In this document: positions 43,250-53,896 of the stretch, one piece after another
Layout: the number at the start of each line of letters is the position of its first letter
Numbering within the stretch: position 1 is the stretch's first letter
Assembly: GCA_003141245.1 (NCBI GenBank)
Contig: PLLE01000041.1
Coordinates: 39,029-103,028, forward strand
Reading direction: 5' to 3'
Source: Chloroflexota bacterium
GTDB lineage: Bacteria > Chloroflexota > Limnocylindria > Limnocylindrales > CSP1-4
DNA length: 64,000 bases
Program-made: the position numbers and the translations under genes
The notes under the pieces: model-generated
The model's input: the letters and a program-made list of their open reading frames with translations, nothing else
Told to the model about the DNA's origin: nothing
Database searches by the model: none

Positions 43250-45157
43250 ATGAACGACTCTCCTCGTCCCGTCACGCGCTCCGACATCCGGAATCTGGCC
43301 ATCGTTGCCCACGTCGACCACGGCAAGACAACGCTCGTGGACGCGATGCTCCGCCAGGCCGGAGCCTTCCGAGTCAACCAGGTGGTCGTGGATAGAGTCA
43401 TGGACTCCGGGGACCTCGAGCGCGAGAAGGGGATCACGATCCTCGCCAAGCAGACCTCCGTCGACTACGACGGGATCCGCCTGAACATCGTCGACACCCC
43501 CGGCCATGCCGACTTCGGCGGGGAGGTCGAGCGCAGCCTGCTGATGGTCGACTCGATTCTGCTGCTCGTAGACGCGGCCGAGGGACCGCTGCCGCAGACG
43601 CGCTATGTGCTGCAGAAGGCGATGTCGCATCACCTTCCCGTGGTTGTTGCCATCAACAAGATCGACCGCTCGGACGCGCGCGCCGCGGAGGTCCTCGATG
43701 CCGTCTACGAGCTGTTCATGGATCTTGGCGCGGACGCCGCGCAGATCGACTTCCCGGTCGTCTACACGAACGCGAAGACAGGCACGGCGACGCTGAAGAT
43801 CGATGAGCCGGGCACCGATCTCCGGCCGCTCTTCGAGCTGCTGATCGAGCACACGCCCGCGCCAACCTACCAGGAGGGCCACCCGCTTCAGCTGCTCGTC
43901 ACGAACCTCTCCGCGAACGACTATGTCGGACGCATGGCTGTCGGGCGGGTCTGGAACGGCACGATCAGGATGGGCCAGCGGGTCGCGATCGTTCGCGAGG
44001 AAGCCGATGACACAGCCGGCTCGGTCGAGCCCGGCCGCACCATCATTCTGTCCGGCACGGTGACCAGCCTGACGACGGCCCACGGCATCGAGCGCGTCGA
44101 CATCGCGGAGGCGGGCCCGGGCGACATCGTCGCCGTTGCCGGCATCCCAGATGTCACGATCGGCGACACGATCACCGATCCGGGCGACCCGCGGCCGCTG
44201 CCGCGCCTGGATGTTGATGCCCCGACCCTCAGCATGACGTTCGGGGCGAACACCTCGCCTCTCTCCGGACGCGAGGGGCGCTACGTCACCACCCGCCAGA
44301 TCAAGCAGCGCCTGGACCGCGAAGTCCTCGGCAACGTCTCGATCGAGTACCTGCCCACCGACTCCGCCGATACGTATGAGGTCCGCGGCCGCGGGGAGCT
44401 GCAGCTGGCGATCCTGATCGAGCAGATGCGACGCGAGGGCTACGAGCTCCAGGTTTCGCGACCCGAGGTGCTGCTCCACGAAGTTCGCGGCGAGATCCAC
44501 GAGCCCTACGAGCGGATCACGGTCGACATACCGCCCGACTTCATCGGCTCGGTTCAGAGGGCGCTGGCCGATCGCAAGGGGCGTCTCGAGCAGATGAGCA
44601 CCGATGCCGACGGACGCGTCCGGATGGAGTACGTCATCCCGGTTCGCGGATTGATCGGTTTCCGAGGCCAGCTGCTCACCGAGACCCGCGGCACGGCCCT
44701 GCTCCACCAGATCGGCGAGGGCTACGGTCCGTGGGCCGGCGAGGTCACGCACCGCACGACGGGCGTCCTGGTCGCCGATCGAACGGGCGTCTCGAACGGC
44801 TACGGTCTCTTCAACCTCCAGGAGCGATCCGAACTGTTCATCGGCACCGGCGCGGACGTGTACGAAGGGATGGTCATCGGCGAGAACTCGCGCTCCGAGG
44901 ACATGGACGTCAACGCGACCAAAGAGAAGAAGCTGACCAACATGCGGACTCACTCCCACGACGAGGCGCTGCACCTGACGCCGCCGCGGGAGCTGACTCT
45001 GGAGTCGGCGATCGAGTTCATCGGCGGCGACGAACTCGTCGAAGTGACGCCCAAGTCGATCCGGCTACGCAAGAGGGTCCTCTCGCAGCACGATCGGCGT
45101 CGCATCGCCGGCCGCGAATACGACCGGGCAATGGCCGAGCGCGACGCGACCAGATAA
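43250..45157 (+). CDS. typA: TypA/BipA ribosome-associated GTPase
   Basis: Translational GTPase that binds the ribosome under stress and assists 50S assembly. The 635-residue protein has G1 AHVDHGKTT (20-28), [11 protein letters not shown] (G2), [14 protein letters not shown] (G3) and NKIDRSDAR (G4). Later come the EF-G-like domain ([22 protein letters not shown]) and the BipA C-terminal domain with [12 protein letters not shown] and [16 protein letters not shown]. Start follows the -10 box by ten bases. Confidence 0.95.
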   Translation: MNDSPRPVTRSDIRNLAIVAHVDHGKTTLVDAMLRQAGAFRVNQVVVDRVMDSGDLEREKGITILAKQTSVDYDGIRLNIVDTPGHADFGGEVERSLLMVDSILLLVDAAEGPLPQTRYVLQKAMSHHLPVVVAINKIDRSDARAAEVLDAVYELFMDLGADAAQIDFPVVYTNAKTGTATLKIDEPGTDLRPLFELLIEHTPAPTYQEGHPLQLLVTNLSANDYVGRMAVGRVWNGTIRMGQRVAIVREEADDTAGSVEPGRTIILSGTVTSLTTAHGIERVDIAEAGPGDIVAVAGIPDVTIGDTITDPGDPRPLPRLDVDAPTLSMTFGANTSPLSGREGRYVTTRQIKQRLDREVLGNVSIEYLPTDSADTYEVRGRGELQLAILIEQMRREGYELQVSRPEVLLHEVRGEIHEPYERITVDIPPDFIGSVQRALADRKGRLEQMSTDADGRVRMEYVIPVRGLIGFRGQLLTETRGTALLHQIGEGYGPWAGEVTHRTTGVLVADRTGVSNGYGLFNLQERSELFIGTGADVYEGMVIGENSRSEDMDVNATKEKKLTNMRTHSHDEALHLTPPRELTLESAIEFIGGDELVEVTPKSIRLRKRVLSQHDRRRIAGREYDRAMAERDATR

Positions 45158-45194
45158 TCGGGTCTGAAGATGCGGCCCCGACGAGGGCGCGTCG

Positions 45195-45200
45195 TACAAT
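45195..45200 (+). promoter_or_regulatory. -10 box (TACAAT) of leaderless nifS-mnmA
   Basis: TACAAT ends seven bases before the nifS ATG. No ribosome site is present between them. Confidence 0.65.
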
Positions 45201-45207
45201 CAGAGCG

Positions 45208-46437
45208 ATGCCGATCTACCTCGACCACGCCGCCACGACTCCGCTGCGGCGCGAAGCGCTCGAGGCGATGCTGCCGTACCTGACGGAGCACTACGGCAAC
45301 CCCTCCTCGGCTCACGGCGTCGGCCGGCGCGCGCGGGCGGGCCTGGACGAGGCCCATGAGCGGGTTGGGCGCGCCATCGGGGCGGAGCCGCGCGAGATCG
45401 TCTTCACCTCCGGCGGGAGCGAGTCGAACAACCTGGCCGTCAAGGGCGCTGCGTGGGCAGGCAAGGCGCGCGGCCATCGGATCGTGACGACCGCGGTCGA
45501 GCACCACTCCGTCGGGCATACCGTCCGCTACCTGGAGAAGTTCGGGTTCGAGATCGTGGAGCTGCCGGTCGATCGCTACGGGCGAGTGGATCCGGAGATG
45601 GTGGAAGCGGCGATCACGCCCAAGACGATCCTCGTCAGCGTCATCCTCGCCAACAACGAGGTCGGCACCATCCAGCCGATCGGTGAGGTCGCGGCCCGCG
45701 TTCGCCGGCACAAGGGCGTGCTGCTGCATGTCGACGCGGTCCAGGCCGCCGCCCACGTGACCCTCGACGTGGCGGACCTGGACGTGGACCTGCTCTCGCT
45801 GGGGGCGCACAAGTTCGAGGGACCCAAGGGTGTCGGGGCCCTCTTCGTGCGCCACGGCACGAACATCCTGGCCCAGCAGCAGGGCGGTGCACAGGAGCGC
45901 TACCGCCGGGCCGGAACGGAGAACGTTGCGGGCGCGATCGGCATGGCGGCGGCCCTGGATCTGGCGGTGGCCGAACGGCCGGCCGTCGGTGGCCTGATCC
46001 GCGGCCTGCGTGAGGCTCTGGCCTCCCGACTCCGCGGCCTCGACGGAATCCAGGAGACCGGCCACCCGACCGAACGTCTGGCCGGCATTCTCTCGCTCGT
46101 CGTCGCTGGGGTCGACGGGGCGGGGCTGGTCATGGCCCTCGATCTGGCGGGGCTGGCCTGCTCGACAGGCTCGGCCTGCGCGACCGGCTCGACCGAAATG
46201 AGCCACGTCCTGACGGCCATGGGCTACCCGGGGGACGAGGCGAAGGGTGCGCTCCGACTTTCGCTGGGTCGGACGACGACGGTCGAGGAGATCGAGCAGG
46301 CGGGACGGTTGATCGTCGGCGCGGTCGAGACCCAGCGCGAAGCGGCTGCCCGGCTTGGCGTGGGCGCGGGAGCCGCCGTCTCGATCCGGGGCTCCGCCTC
46401 GGTCCCGGGCTCCGCCTCCGAGGCACGGGCCGGGTGA
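45208..46437 (+). CDS. Cysteine desulfurase (NifS/IscS type)
   Basis: PLP enzyme that takes sulfur from cysteine. The 409-residue protein has [38 protein letters not shown], the PLP lysine Lys202 in [10 protein letters not shown] and the catalytic loop cysteine Cys324 in [11 protein letters not shown] Gly/Ala/Ser-rich tail of about 30 residues follows the fold. It is coupled by GTGA to mnmA, whose tRNA thiolation needs the sulfur it delivers, so it most likely serves that reaction. It could also feed Fe-S assembly; no iscU/sufU is nearby. Confidence 0.93.
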   Translation: MPIYLDHAATTPLRREALEAMLPYLTEHYGNPSSAHGVGRRARAGLDEAHERVGRAIGAEPREIVFTSGGSESNNLAVKGAAWAGKARGHRIVTTAVEHHSVGHTVRYLEKFGFEIVELPVDRYGRVDPEMVEAAITPKTILVSVILANNEVGTIQPIGEVAARVRRHKGVLLHVDAVQAAAHVTLDVADLDVDLLSLGAHKFEGPKGVGALFVRHGTNILAQQQGGAQERYRRAGTENVAGAIGMAAALDLAVAERPAVGGLIRGLREALASRLRGLDGIQETGHPTERLAGILSLVVAGVDGAGLVMALDLAGLACSTGSACATGSTEMSHVLTAMGYPGDEAKGALRLSLGRTTTVEEIEQAGRLIVGAVETQREAAARLGVGAGAAVSIRGSASVPGSASEARAG

Positions 46438-47537
46438 CCCGCGTCCTCGTCGCGATGTCCGGCGGCGTGGACTCGTCAGTTGCCGCGGCGCTGGTGCGTG
46501 CCGCCGGCGACGAGGCGATCGGCGTGTGGATGCGCCTGCACGACGTCGCCGACACGTACTCCGACTTCAAGAAGAGCTGCTGCTCGCTCGATGCCGCGGA
46601 GGACGCCCGACGCGTGGCCGCGCAGCTCGAGATCCCGTTCTACGTCATGAACCTGGAGCCCGAGTTCAACGAGGGTGTGCTGCAGCCGTTCCTTCGGTCG
46701 TACCTGGAGGGACGGACGCCCAGTCCGTGCGTGGACTGCAACAACGTCGTCAAGTTCGGTGCGCTCATGGGCCGGGCCCGGTTCCTGTACGAATGCGACG
46801 CCGTGGCGACCGGGCACTACGCGCGTGTGGGCGCGCCGGACGGTGCAAGCTCAGGCTTTCGTCTGCTGCGGGGCCGCGACCGCGACAAGGACCAGAGCTA
46901 CTTCCTCTACGGCCTGGGCCAGGAAGAGCTGGCCCACGTGCGCTTCCCGCTGGGCGAGATGACCAAACCTGCGGTTCGCGAGGCCGCACGCGCGCTCGGT
47001 CTGGCAACGGCCGACAAGCACGACAGCCAGGAGATCTGCTTCGTGCCCCGCGGCGACTACCGCGACGTCCTGCGTGACCGTGCCGGCTGGAAGGCTGAGC
47101 CGGGACCGGTGATCGACGTCGACGGACGGCAGGTCGGCGAACACTTCGGGGCGGCCTCGTACACGGTCGGCCAGCGGCAGGGACTCGGCGTCGCCGTTGG
47201 TGAGCCGCGATACGTTCGGAAGATCGAATCAGGCGCAAACATCGTGCGGCTGGGCCGCCGCGCCGACCTGGAGACTCGCCGGTTCGAGCTCCAGCAGCTG
47301 CGGTTCGTCGCCGGAGAGCCACCCTCGGAATCGGGCTTCCGGGCCGAGGTCCAGATTCGACACCGCGGACGGGCCGCCCCCGCCACGGTTCGTCCGACCG
47401 ATGACGGCCGTTGGAGCGTCGAGACCGATGATCCGGTCTGGGCGGCCGCGCCCGGTCAGGCGGCCGTCTTCTACGACGGCGATGCCGTCATCGGCGGTGG
47501 CACGATCGCACGAGCCGAGGAATCGGCCGGCGGCTGA
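46434..47537 (+). CDS. mnmA: tRNA-specific 2-thiouridylase MnmA
   Basis: Thiolates U34 of tRNA-Lys, -Glu and -Gln. The 367-residue protein has the PP-loop SGGVDSS (9-15), nucleophile Cys99 in PSPCVDCN and the second catalytic Cys202 in DSQEICF. Substrate signatures [11 protein letters not shown] and [11 protein letters not shown] are present. GTG 46434 overlaps nifS. The tRNA-Gln(UUG) in this window is an expected target. Confidence 0.94.
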   Translation: MTRVLVAMSGGVDSSVAAALVRAAGDEAIGVWMRLHDVADTYSDFKKSCCSLDAAEDARRVAAQLEIPFYVMNLEPEFNEGVLQPFLRSYLEGRTPSPCVDCNNVVKFGALMGRARFLYECDAVATGHYARVGAPDGASSGFRLLRGRDRDKDQSYFLYGLGQEELAHVRFPLGEMTKPAVREAARALGLATADKHDSQEICFVPRGDYRDVLRDRAGWKAEPGPVIDVDGRQVGEHFGAASYTVGQRQGLGVAVGEPRYVRKIESGANIVRLGRRADLETRRFELQQLRFVAGEPPSESGFRAEVQIRHRGRAAPATVRPTDDGRWSVETDDPVWAAAPGQAAVFYDGDAVIGGGTIARAEESAGG

Positions 47538-47546
47538 CGGCCTGCC

Positions 47547-47552
47547 TATACT
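47547..47552 (+). promoter_or_regulatory. -10 box (TATACT) for the small membrane protein pair
   Basis: TATACT lies about 55 bases before the GTG at 47608, which has a good GAGGAGGGAA ribosome site, so this transcript has an ordinary leader. Confidence 0.55.
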
Positions 47553-47607
47553 CTGGCCGATCGCCGCCTTCGAGGAAGGCCGGCACTAACCCCCGACGAG
47601 GAGGGAA

Positions 47608-47895
47608 GTGGCTCTTGGCCCGGCGCATGTACTGGCGTTCCTGATCGGCGGGTTCCACGTCGCCCTGTTCGTGTTTCTGCGGGGGAGGGGAGGCGGCCGG
47701 ATCCTGCTCGTCGCGTGCGCCGCGATCCTTGGAGCGTGGGCCGGAGATGCCGTCGGCGGCAGACTCGGCATCGATCCCGTCCGGATCGGCGACTTCCATC
47801 TGATCTCGGCCTCGATCGTCGCCTGGGTGGGCATCGGCTTCGTCGCGGTGATCTGGGTTCTCGTCCCCACTCCCGCATCGGAGGAATCGCGATGA
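47608..47895 (+). CDS. Small three-helix membrane protein of unknown function
   Basis: A 95-residue protein with three hydrophobic helices (about 4-22, 31-49 and 64-87), joined by short loops with RGRGGGR and RIGDFH. I do not recognise the family. GTG 47608 has a strong ribosome site. Its stop overlaps the next small gene (ATGA). The pair lies between mnmA and alaS. Confidence 0.75.
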   Translation: MALGPAHVLAFLIGGFHVALFVFLRGRGGGRILLVACAAILGAWAGDAVGGRLGIDPVRIGDFHLISASIVAWVGIGFVAVIWVLVPTPASEESR

Positions 47896-48050
47896 TCCGG
47901 TCGATCCTGTGGACTCTGGTGTGTCGGCGCGCCCCTGGCGGTCCCTCCGATCCGCGGCTGCTCGCTTTCGCCCGTGGCCTGGCCCTGGGCGCGTTGGCCG
48001 GCGCAGCGATTGCCGGCTCGTCGATCTGGAGCCGCCGGCGCAGCGACTAG
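47892..48050 (+). CDS. 52-residue single-helix membrane protein
   Basis: Begins MIRSILWTLVCRR and has one hydrophobic segment at about 28-46, then a basic tail (WSRRRSD). The ATG overlaps the stop of the preceding membrane protein, so they are co-translated and perhaps partners. Unknown function; too short for most gene finders but supported by the overlap. Confidence 0.6.
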   Translation: MIRSILWTLVCRRAPGGPSDPRLLAFARGLALGALAGAAIAGSSIWSRRRSD

Positions 48051-48082
48051 ACGATCGGCCGCGCCATCGCCCTCACGTTTGG

Positions 48083-48088
48083 TACCGT
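48083..48088 (+). promoter_or_regulatory. -10-like box (TACCGT) of leaderless alaS
   Basis: TACCGT ends eight bases before the alaS ATG. The match is poorer than the others, but the position is the same. Confidence 0.45.
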
Positions 48089-48096
48089 TAGCGGCG

Positions 48097-50832
48097 ATGC
48101 CTGAAGTGTCGATTTCCTATCTCTCTGGAGCCGAGATCCGGCGCCGCTTCGTCGAGTTCTTCGCCGAGCGAGGCCACACCGTGGTGGCGAGCGCGTCGCT
48201 CGTGCCGGCGGGGGATCAGACGCTGCTCTTCACCAACTCCGGGATGGTCCAGTTCAAGGACGTCCTGACGGGGCGCGAGAAGCGCTCCTATGTCCGAGCG
48301 GTGGACTACCAGCGGGTCCTGCGGGTCGCCGGCAAGCACAACGACTTCGAGGAGGTCGGTCGGACCACGCGCCATAACACGTTCTTCGAGATGCTCGGTA
48401 ACTGGAGCTTCGGCGACTACTTCAAACGCGAGGCGATCCATTGGGCGTGGGAGTTCCTCACCGAGGATCTCGGTATCCCGGGTGACAGGCTGGCAGCCAC
48501 GACCTACAAGGACGACGAGGTTGCCAGGTCGATCTGGCGCGACGAGATCGGACTGCCCGCGGAGCGCATGGCAGTCTGGGGTGACGTCGATGCCGGCGAC
48601 GACAGCAACTTCTGGCGGATGGCCGAGACCGGCCCGTGCGGCCCGTGCAGCGAGATCCACTTCGACCGCGGCGCTCACCTGTCGGAAGGTCCGGAGTGCA
48701 TCCCGGACCACTCTGAGCATTGCCCTCGCTGGCTCGAGATCTGGAATCTTGTCTTCATGGAGTACGACCAGCGGCCGAGCGGGGAGCGCGTGCCGCTGCC
48801 TTTCAAGAGCATCGACACCGGGATGAGCCTCGAGCGGCTGGCGAGCGTCATCCAGCAAGTCCCGAGCAACTTCGACACGGACCTCTTCACGCCCATCCAC
48901 GCCGCCATGCGCGACCTGCTGGGCCACGATCCCGAGGCGTTCGAGGCCGAGCGGTTCAGCTATCAGGTCATCGCCGACCACTCCCGCGCGGTGACGTTCC
49001 TGGTCGCGGACGGAGTGGCGCCTTCCAACGAGGGCCGTGGCTACGTCCTGCGCCGCATCATCCGCCGAGCGGTCCGCCACGGCCGGCTCCTCGGCCGGCG
49101 CGAGCCGTTCATGGAAGTGACCGTCGGCGCCGTGGTCGACGTGATGAAGGACGCCTACCCGTACCTGGCCGAACGGCGCGAGAAGATCCTGAAGGTCGTT
49201 CGCCAGGAGGAGGCCCAGTTCGCCCGAACCCTCGAGACTGGCACGAGCCACCTCGAGACCGCCCTGGCGCCCCTGACGAAAGCCGAACGAACGATCGGCC
49301 GGCTCCCCGACGGCCTTCCCGCGGATGCTCCCGTGCTGGCCGGCGAGGTCGCGTTCCGCCTCCACGACACCTACGGCTTCCCCGTGGATCTCACCGTCGA
49401 CATGGCCGCCGAGTACGGCGTCCGCGTCGATCGCGATGGCTTCGCGGCCGCGATGGCCGAGCAGAAGGAACGCAGCCGAAAAGGCACCAAGGCCGATCTG
49501 GCCCGCCACGCCGAGCTCGGCGATCTGTACCAGGCGATCCAGCGGCGCGCCGGCGAGACTCGTTTCCTGGGCTATGACGGCACGGAGGCGGAATGCCTCA
49601 TCGTGGCGATTCTTCGCGACGGCATGGAGTACCAGGAGCTGACCGGCCAGGGTGAGGCCGAGGTTGTGCTGGACGCCACTCCCTTCTACGGCGAGGGCGG
49701 CGGCCAGGTTGGCGACCGCGGCGAGTTGCTCGAGGCCGGCGGCGGCAGCGCGCTGTTCACGGTCGAAGATACCCAGAAGGCGATCTCCGGGCTCTTCGTC
49801 CACCGCGGCAAGCTGCACGGCCGGCTGCGGGTCGGGGAGACGGTCACTGCCCGCGTAGACGCCGAACGGCGGGCCCGGATAATGCGCAACCACACCGCCA
49901 CGCATCTGCTGCACCGCGCCTTGCGCAACGTCGTCGGCCCCGAGGCGCACCAGGCCGGCTCACTCGTCGCGCCGGAGTACCTGCGCTTCGACTACCCGAT
50001 GGATCGACCGTTGACCGCCGCCGAGAAGCACGCCATCGAAGACGAGGTTCGGCGCACCATCCGGGAGAACCGGCCGGTGACGACCACCGTCCAGGCGATG
50101 GCCGACGCGATTGCGGCCGGCGCGGACGCCTTCTTCGACGAGAAGTACGGCGAGAAGGTCCGGACGGTTCGGGTCGAGGGCTACTCGCTCGAGCTGTGCG
50201 GCGGCACGCACTGTTCGGCCTCCGGCCAGATCGGAGGGTTCGTCATCACCGGCGAGCGGAGCATCGGAGCCGGCACGCGCCGGGTCGAGGCGGTGACCGG
50301 CGACGGAGCGGATGCCCTGCTGCGCGAGCGCACTGACCTGCTGGAGCGAGTCGCCGAGATGGTCGGGGCCACGTCTGTCGACGCGGCGCCGGATCGCGTC
50401 GCCGCTCTGCAGGAGGAGCTGCGCGAGGTTCGGCGCCGGCTCAAGGCGGGAGGAAGCGGAGCGCCCAAGCCCGCGGACCTGGCCGCTCGCGCGGAGGAAG
50501 TCGCGCCCGGCGTCAAGCTCGTCGCCCATTCGGCGGCGTTCGATTCGTCGGAGCAGTGGAAGGGCCTCGTCAAGGAGATTCGCGCCGCCCTGGGTTCAGG
50601 CGTGATCGCCGTCGCCTTCGATGCCGAAGCCCCGCAGATCTTCGTAACCGTCAGCCCGGACTTGCTGGCGCGTGGCATCTCGGCCGGCGAGCTCGTCAAA
50701 GCGGCCATGAGGTCGATGGAGGGCCGCGGCGGCGGCAGACCCGAGATGGCCCAGGGCATGGGGACGCGCCGCGAAGGCGTAGCTTCGGCTTTGCTCGCGA
50801 TCGCGGATACACTACGAATGGTAGGCAAGTAG
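48097..50832 (+). CDS. alaS: Alanyl-tRNA synthetase
   Basis: Class II synthetase with an editing domain, 911 residues. It begins with LSGAEIRRRFVEFFAERGHTVV. The aminoacylation core has FFEMLGNWSFGDYFKREAI and ADHSRAVTFLVADGVAPSNEGRGYVLRR, split over about 325-352. The editing domain has NHTATHLLHRAL (zinc-binding His pair) and LCGGTHCSASGQIG. The C-Ala DNA/tRNA-binding domain ends the protein (ARGISAGELVKAAM). ATG 48097 is placed just after the -10 box. Confidence 0.95.
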   Translation: MPEVSISYLSGAEIRRRFVEFFAERGHTVVASASLVPAGDQTLLFTNSGMVQFKDVLTGREKRSYVRAVDYQRVLRVAGKHNDFEEVGRTTRHNTFFEMLGNWSFGDYFKREAIHWAWEFLTEDLGIPGDRLAATTYKDDEVARSIWRDEIGLPAERMAVWGDVDAGDDSNFWRMAETGPCGPCSEIHFDRGAHLSEGPECIPDHSEHCPRWLEIWNLVFMEYDQRPSGERVPLPFKSIDTGMSLERLASVIQQVPSNFDTDLFTPIHAAMRDLLGHDPEAFEAERFSYQVIADHSRAVTFLVADGVAPSNEGRGYVLRRIIRRAVRHGRLLGRREPFMEVTVGAVVDVMKDAYPYLAERREKILKVVRQEEAQFARTLETGTSHLETALAPLTKAERTIGRLPDGLPADAPVLAGEVAFRLHDTYGFPVDLTVDMAAEYGVRVDRDGFAAAMAEQKERSRKGTKADLARHAELGDLYQAIQRRAGETRFLGYDGTEAECLIVAILRDGMEYQELTGQGEAEVVLDATPFYGEGGGQVGDRGELLEAGGGSALFTVEDTQKAISGLFVHRGKLHGRLRVGETVTARVDAERRARIMRNHTATHLLHRALRNVVGPEAHQAGSLVAPEYLRFDYPMDRPLTAAEKHAIEDEVRRTIRENRPVTTTVQAMADAIAAGADAFFDEKYGEKVRTVRVEGYSLELCGGTHCSASGQIGGFVITGERSIGAGTRRVEAVTGDGADALLRERTDLLERVAEMVGATSVDAAPDRVAALQEELREVRRRLKAGGSGAPKPADLAARAEEVAPGVKLVAHSAAFDSSEQWKGLVKEIRAALGSGVIAVAFDAEAPQIFVTVSPDLLARGISAGELVKAAMRSMEGRGGGRPEMAQGMGTRREGVASALLAIADTLRMVGK

Positions 50833-50853
50833 CGCTTAGCTAGGGGAGCGGCC

Positions 50854-52116
50854 GTGGCATTCTGGCGTAGGATCTGGGGCCGCGAGGAAGTGTCGGCGCT
50901 GGCCGCCTGCACGGCGCTGGATATCGGCACCGAGTTCGCAAAGGCGCTCGTCTTCGACATAGACGACGCCGGCCTGGGCACGGTTCGAGGCGTCGGCCGC
51001 AAACGCCAGGGCCTGGCCCACATGCAATCCGGCACGGTCACGGACATCAACGCCGTCGTCGACAACTGCCAGGTCGCGCTCCAGGAAGCCGAGGAGATGG
51101 CCGGCTTCCGGCCCACGCAGTGCGTCATCGGGATCGCCGGCGAGCTCGTGAAGGGCTTTACGACGGGGCATTCGCACGAGCGCAAGCGGCCGGACGTGCC
51201 GATCTCCGACGCGGAGCTGCAAAAGCTGATCGACGGGGTGCAGCACGACGCGCTGCGCGAGGCGGAGCGGGCGATCACGTGGGAGACCGGCCTGCCTCAG
51301 GTCGACGTGCGATTGGTCCACGCTGCGGTCACCGGCGCCCAGATCGACGGCTATCCAGTGACGAACCCGATCGGCTTCAAGGGCCGGAACGTCAAGATCA
51401 GCATCTTCAACGCCTTCGCCCCTCTGGTCCATCTCGGCGCGCTGCAGAGCGTGGCCGGGCAACTCGACCTGGAGCTGTTGGAGGTCGTGGCCGAGCCCTA
51501 TGCCGTGGCTCGGGTCCTGGCCAGCGAGCAGGTGCAGCAGTCCGGGGCGCTCTTCATCGACATCGGCGGCGGCACGACGGACGTGGCCCTGGTCCGTCAC
51601 GGCGGCATCGAGGGGACGCGCATGTTCGCCCTCGGTGGCCGGGCCTTCACGAAGTCGATCGCGGACCATCTCGATCTGCCGTTCCCCCGAGCCGAAGAGA
51701 TCAAGGTCGACTACTCGAAGGGCACCCGGGTCGAGCATCGAGCCGAAGTGGCCAAGATAGTGGCCGACGACGTGGCGATCTGGGCCGCGGGCGTCGAGCT
51801 TGTTCTGGAGGAGCTGGCGGAGGGCGACCTGCTGCCGAGCCGGGTCTACATGTGCGGCGGCGGCTCGCATCTGCCGGAGATCGGCGCGATATTGCGGAGC
51901 GAGCAGTTCTGGAAGCGACTGCCGTTCAGCCGGCCTCCGGAAGTCATGGTGATGTCGCCTGAACAGGTCGAGCGGATAAAGGACGGGACGCACCTTCTGG
52001 TCGATCAGCAGGACGTCACCCCGCTCGGCCTCGCATACCAGGCGATCGAGATGCAGACCAACGAGGATCCGCTCGATGTCGCTTTGCGCCGGGTCCTCAG
52101 AGTGATGAAGATGTAG
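50854..52116 (+). CDS. FtsA/PilM-like actin-fold ATPase
   Basis: An actin-like membrane-associated protein of 420 residues with a SHS2-type domain. It has TALDIGTEFAKALVFDID (phosphate 1), VIGIAGELVKGFTTGHSHERK, DIGGGTTDVALVRHGG (phosphate 2) and VYMCGGGSHLPEIG (adenosine motif). The C-terminus ends in a short amphipathic helix (DVALRRVLRVMK) suited to membrane binding, as in FtsA. It heads a transcript with the baseplate-J-like protein, ruvX and mltG. It could be a divisome organiser (FtsA) or a type IV pilus PilM; lack of pilN/O or ftsZ nearby leaves this open. Confidence 0.8.
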   Translation: MAFWRRIWGREEVSALAACTALDIGTEFAKALVFDIDDAGLGTVRGVGRKRQGLAHMQSGTVTDINAVVDNCQVALQEAEEMAGFRPTQCVIGIAGELVKGFTTGHSHERKRPDVPISDAELQKLIDGVQHDALREAERAITWETGLPQVDVRLVHAAVTGAQIDGYPVTNPIGFKGRNVKISIFNAFAPLVHLGALQSVAGQLDLELLEVVAEPYAVARVLASEQVQQSGALFIDIGGGTTDVALVRHGGIEGTRMFALGGRAFTKSIADHLDLPFPRAEEIKVDYSKGTRVEHRAEVAKIVADDVAIWAAGVELVLEELAEGDLLPSRVYMCGGGSHLPEIGAILRSEQFWKRLPFSRPPEVMVMSPEQVERIKDGTHLLVDQQDVTPLGLAYQAIEMQTNEDPLDVALRRVLRVMKM

Positions 52117-52120
52117 CGCG

Positions 52121-53896
52121 ATGGCGATCTACTACCTCGACATCGACGACGAGATCACATCTGCGGCCTCGCGAATCCGTAATTCGAGCGACACCCGCAT
52201 CGCCCTGGTCATCCACGGAGGCTCCCGCGTGGCGACGTCACGCATCAATTTCAGGCTGCTGGCACGGGAGGCCCACAACCACGGGCGACGGCTGGCGATC
52301 ATCGCCGCCGATGCCTCGGTCCGGTCGCTGGCTCAGACGGCGGGCCTGGCCGTCTTCACGGCCGTCGGTGAGTACCAGAAGGCCGAGGCCGGCCGCCCGC
52401 CGGGCGGTCAGCCCGGTGGCGCCGACGCGGTCTCGGACGCTCTCGACGAGCTGGCGGCGACCATCGACGTGACCGGCTCGGGCGCAGGCGGCGCGGCCGC
52501 GGCACGCTCGCGGGTCGGCGGTTCGGGCAAGTCGGCGAGCCGCTCCAGCCGGGGCGCCAGCGGACCTGGCCTGTCGCGGGCGTTGGTCGTCGTCTTTGCC
52601 ATCGCGCTGATCGTCGCCGGCTTCGGCGCGTATCTCTTCTGGCCCAGTGCGACGGTCGTCCTGACGCTGCGACAGGATCCGGTCGGGCCGATGACGATCA
52701 CCGTGAACGTGGATCCGGCGGTGAAGACGACGAGCGACGCCGCCGCGACCGTGCCCGGCGTGGCCAGGGCATTCCCCCTCAACGCCAGCGGCACCTTCAA
52801 CGCCACGGGCGAGAATGTGGTCGATACGGCCGCCACCGGCAGCGTGACGTTTTCCAACCAGAACAACCTTCTGTCGGTGCCCGTCCCGAACGGTACTAGA
52901 GTCGCGACCGCTAACGGAACGGCGTTTGTCACGACGGCTGCAGTCCTGGTGCCGATGGCGACGCTCTCCGCCGACCTTCGCCTTACGCCGGGGTCGGTCG
53001 ACGCCCCGGTTGAGGCGGTCCTCAAGGGCACCGCGGGCAATGTCGCGGCCGGCACGATCGCAAAGGTTCCGTCGGACCTGTCGGCGTTGCGGATCTTCGT
53101 GACGAACAGGAAGGCCACCTCGGGCGGCACGCATACCGTGACGCCGTTCGTGCAGCAGGCCGACATCGACGGCGCGGAGGTCAGCCTGGCGAGTAAGCTG
53201 GATGCCTCGTTCCGGTCCAATATGGCCGAGCCGGCAGCGATATCGGCGGGCCTCGAGCTCTTCCCTGGTAGCGGCCATCTCGGTGACGCCGCATTCAGCC
53301 CCGATCCGGCGACGCTGCTGAACCAGGCGGTCGCGAGCTTCGACCTCTCCGCCACGAGCACCGGGACGGCCACGGTGGCGGATCTCGCCACTGTTCGCGG
53401 CCTGGCGGAGCGCAGGATCCGAGCCAGAGTCGCGGACGGCAACTCGCTGGTCGAGGGCTCGGTCTCCATGGCGCTCGGATCGCCGTCGGCTCTCGGATCG
53501 GTGGTCTCCGTGCCGGTCGTGGCGAATGCGTTCCAAGCGCCCACGGTCGATGTCGATCAGCTGCGAGCCGCAATCAAGGGCAAGTCGGTGGCGGACGCAA
53601 AGGCCTACCTGTCGAAATACGGCGATGCCGAGATATCAATCTCTCCGTTCTGGGCCTCGACCGTGTCGGGCTTCGATTTCCGGATCGACTTTCAGGTGCT
53701 GGCGCCGACCGCCCAACCCACCGTCGTCGGATCTCAGGGCGCGGGCCCGTCGCCCGAGACCCCGGTGAGCCAGAGCCTTCTGCCCGCATCGCCCGAGCCG
53801 TCGAAGGCTTCCGAGATGGCCGGCGAGCCAACCGCCTCGACGCCGACTTTCGAAGCGACCGCCTCCAGCGAAGCGAGCCCCACGGCGACCCCGTGA
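52121..53896 (+). CDS. Baseplate-J-like single-pass membrane protein
   Basis: A 591-residue protein. The N-terminal cytoplasmic domain (1-90) looks like an alpha/beta fold (ALVIHGGSRVATSRINFRLL, then LAIIAADASVRSLAQ). A Gly/Ser-rich linker and one helix (about 151-172) follow. The outer part carries a Baseplate_J-like module: FSNQNNLLSVPVPNGTRVAT, GSVDAPVEAVLKGTAGNVAAGT. The tail is a Pro/Ser/Thr-rich linker. Despite its name this domain is common in bacterial envelope proteins and does not signal a phage. The gene starts five bases after the ftsA-like gene and overlaps ruvX. Likely a partner of the actin-like protein, function unknown. Confidence 0.75.
   Translation: MAIYYLDIDDEITSAASRIRNSSDTRIALVIHGGSRVATSRINFRLLAREAHNHGRRLAIIAADASVRSLAQTAGLAVFTAVGEYQKAEAGRPPGGQPGGADAVSDALDELAATIDVTGSGAGGAAAARSRVGGSGKSASRSSRGASGPGLSRALVVVFAIALIVAGFGAYLFWPSATVVLTLRQDPVGPMTITVNVDPAVKTTSDAAATVPGVARAFPLNASGTFNATGENVVDTAATGSVTFSNQNNLLSVPVPNGTRVATANGTAFVTTAAVLVPMATLSADLRLTPGSVDAPVEAVLKGTAGNVAAGTIAKVPSDLSALRIFVTNRKATSGGTHTVTPFVQQADIDGAEVSLASKLDASFRSNMAEPAAISAGLELFPGSGHLGDAAFSPDPATLLNQAVASFDLSATSTGTATVADLATVRGLAERRIRARVADGNSLVEGSVSMALGSPSALGSVVSVPVVANAFQAPTVDVDQLRAAIKGKSVADAKAYLSKYGDAEISISPFWASTVSGFDFRIDFQVLAPTAQPTVVGSQGAGPSPETPVSQSLLPASPEPSKASEMAGEPTASTPTFEATASSEASPTATP

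Noticed and set aside
42479-44974. 831-codon minus-strand frame reaching into typA
   Set aside because: Only the part from ATG 43138 has a ribosome site and a protein-like sequence; the rest mirrors typA.
52121-53896. Phage baseplate J protein (prophage remnant)
   Set aside because: Has a membrane helix, a cytoplasmic domain and envelope-gene neighbours; no other phage genes.
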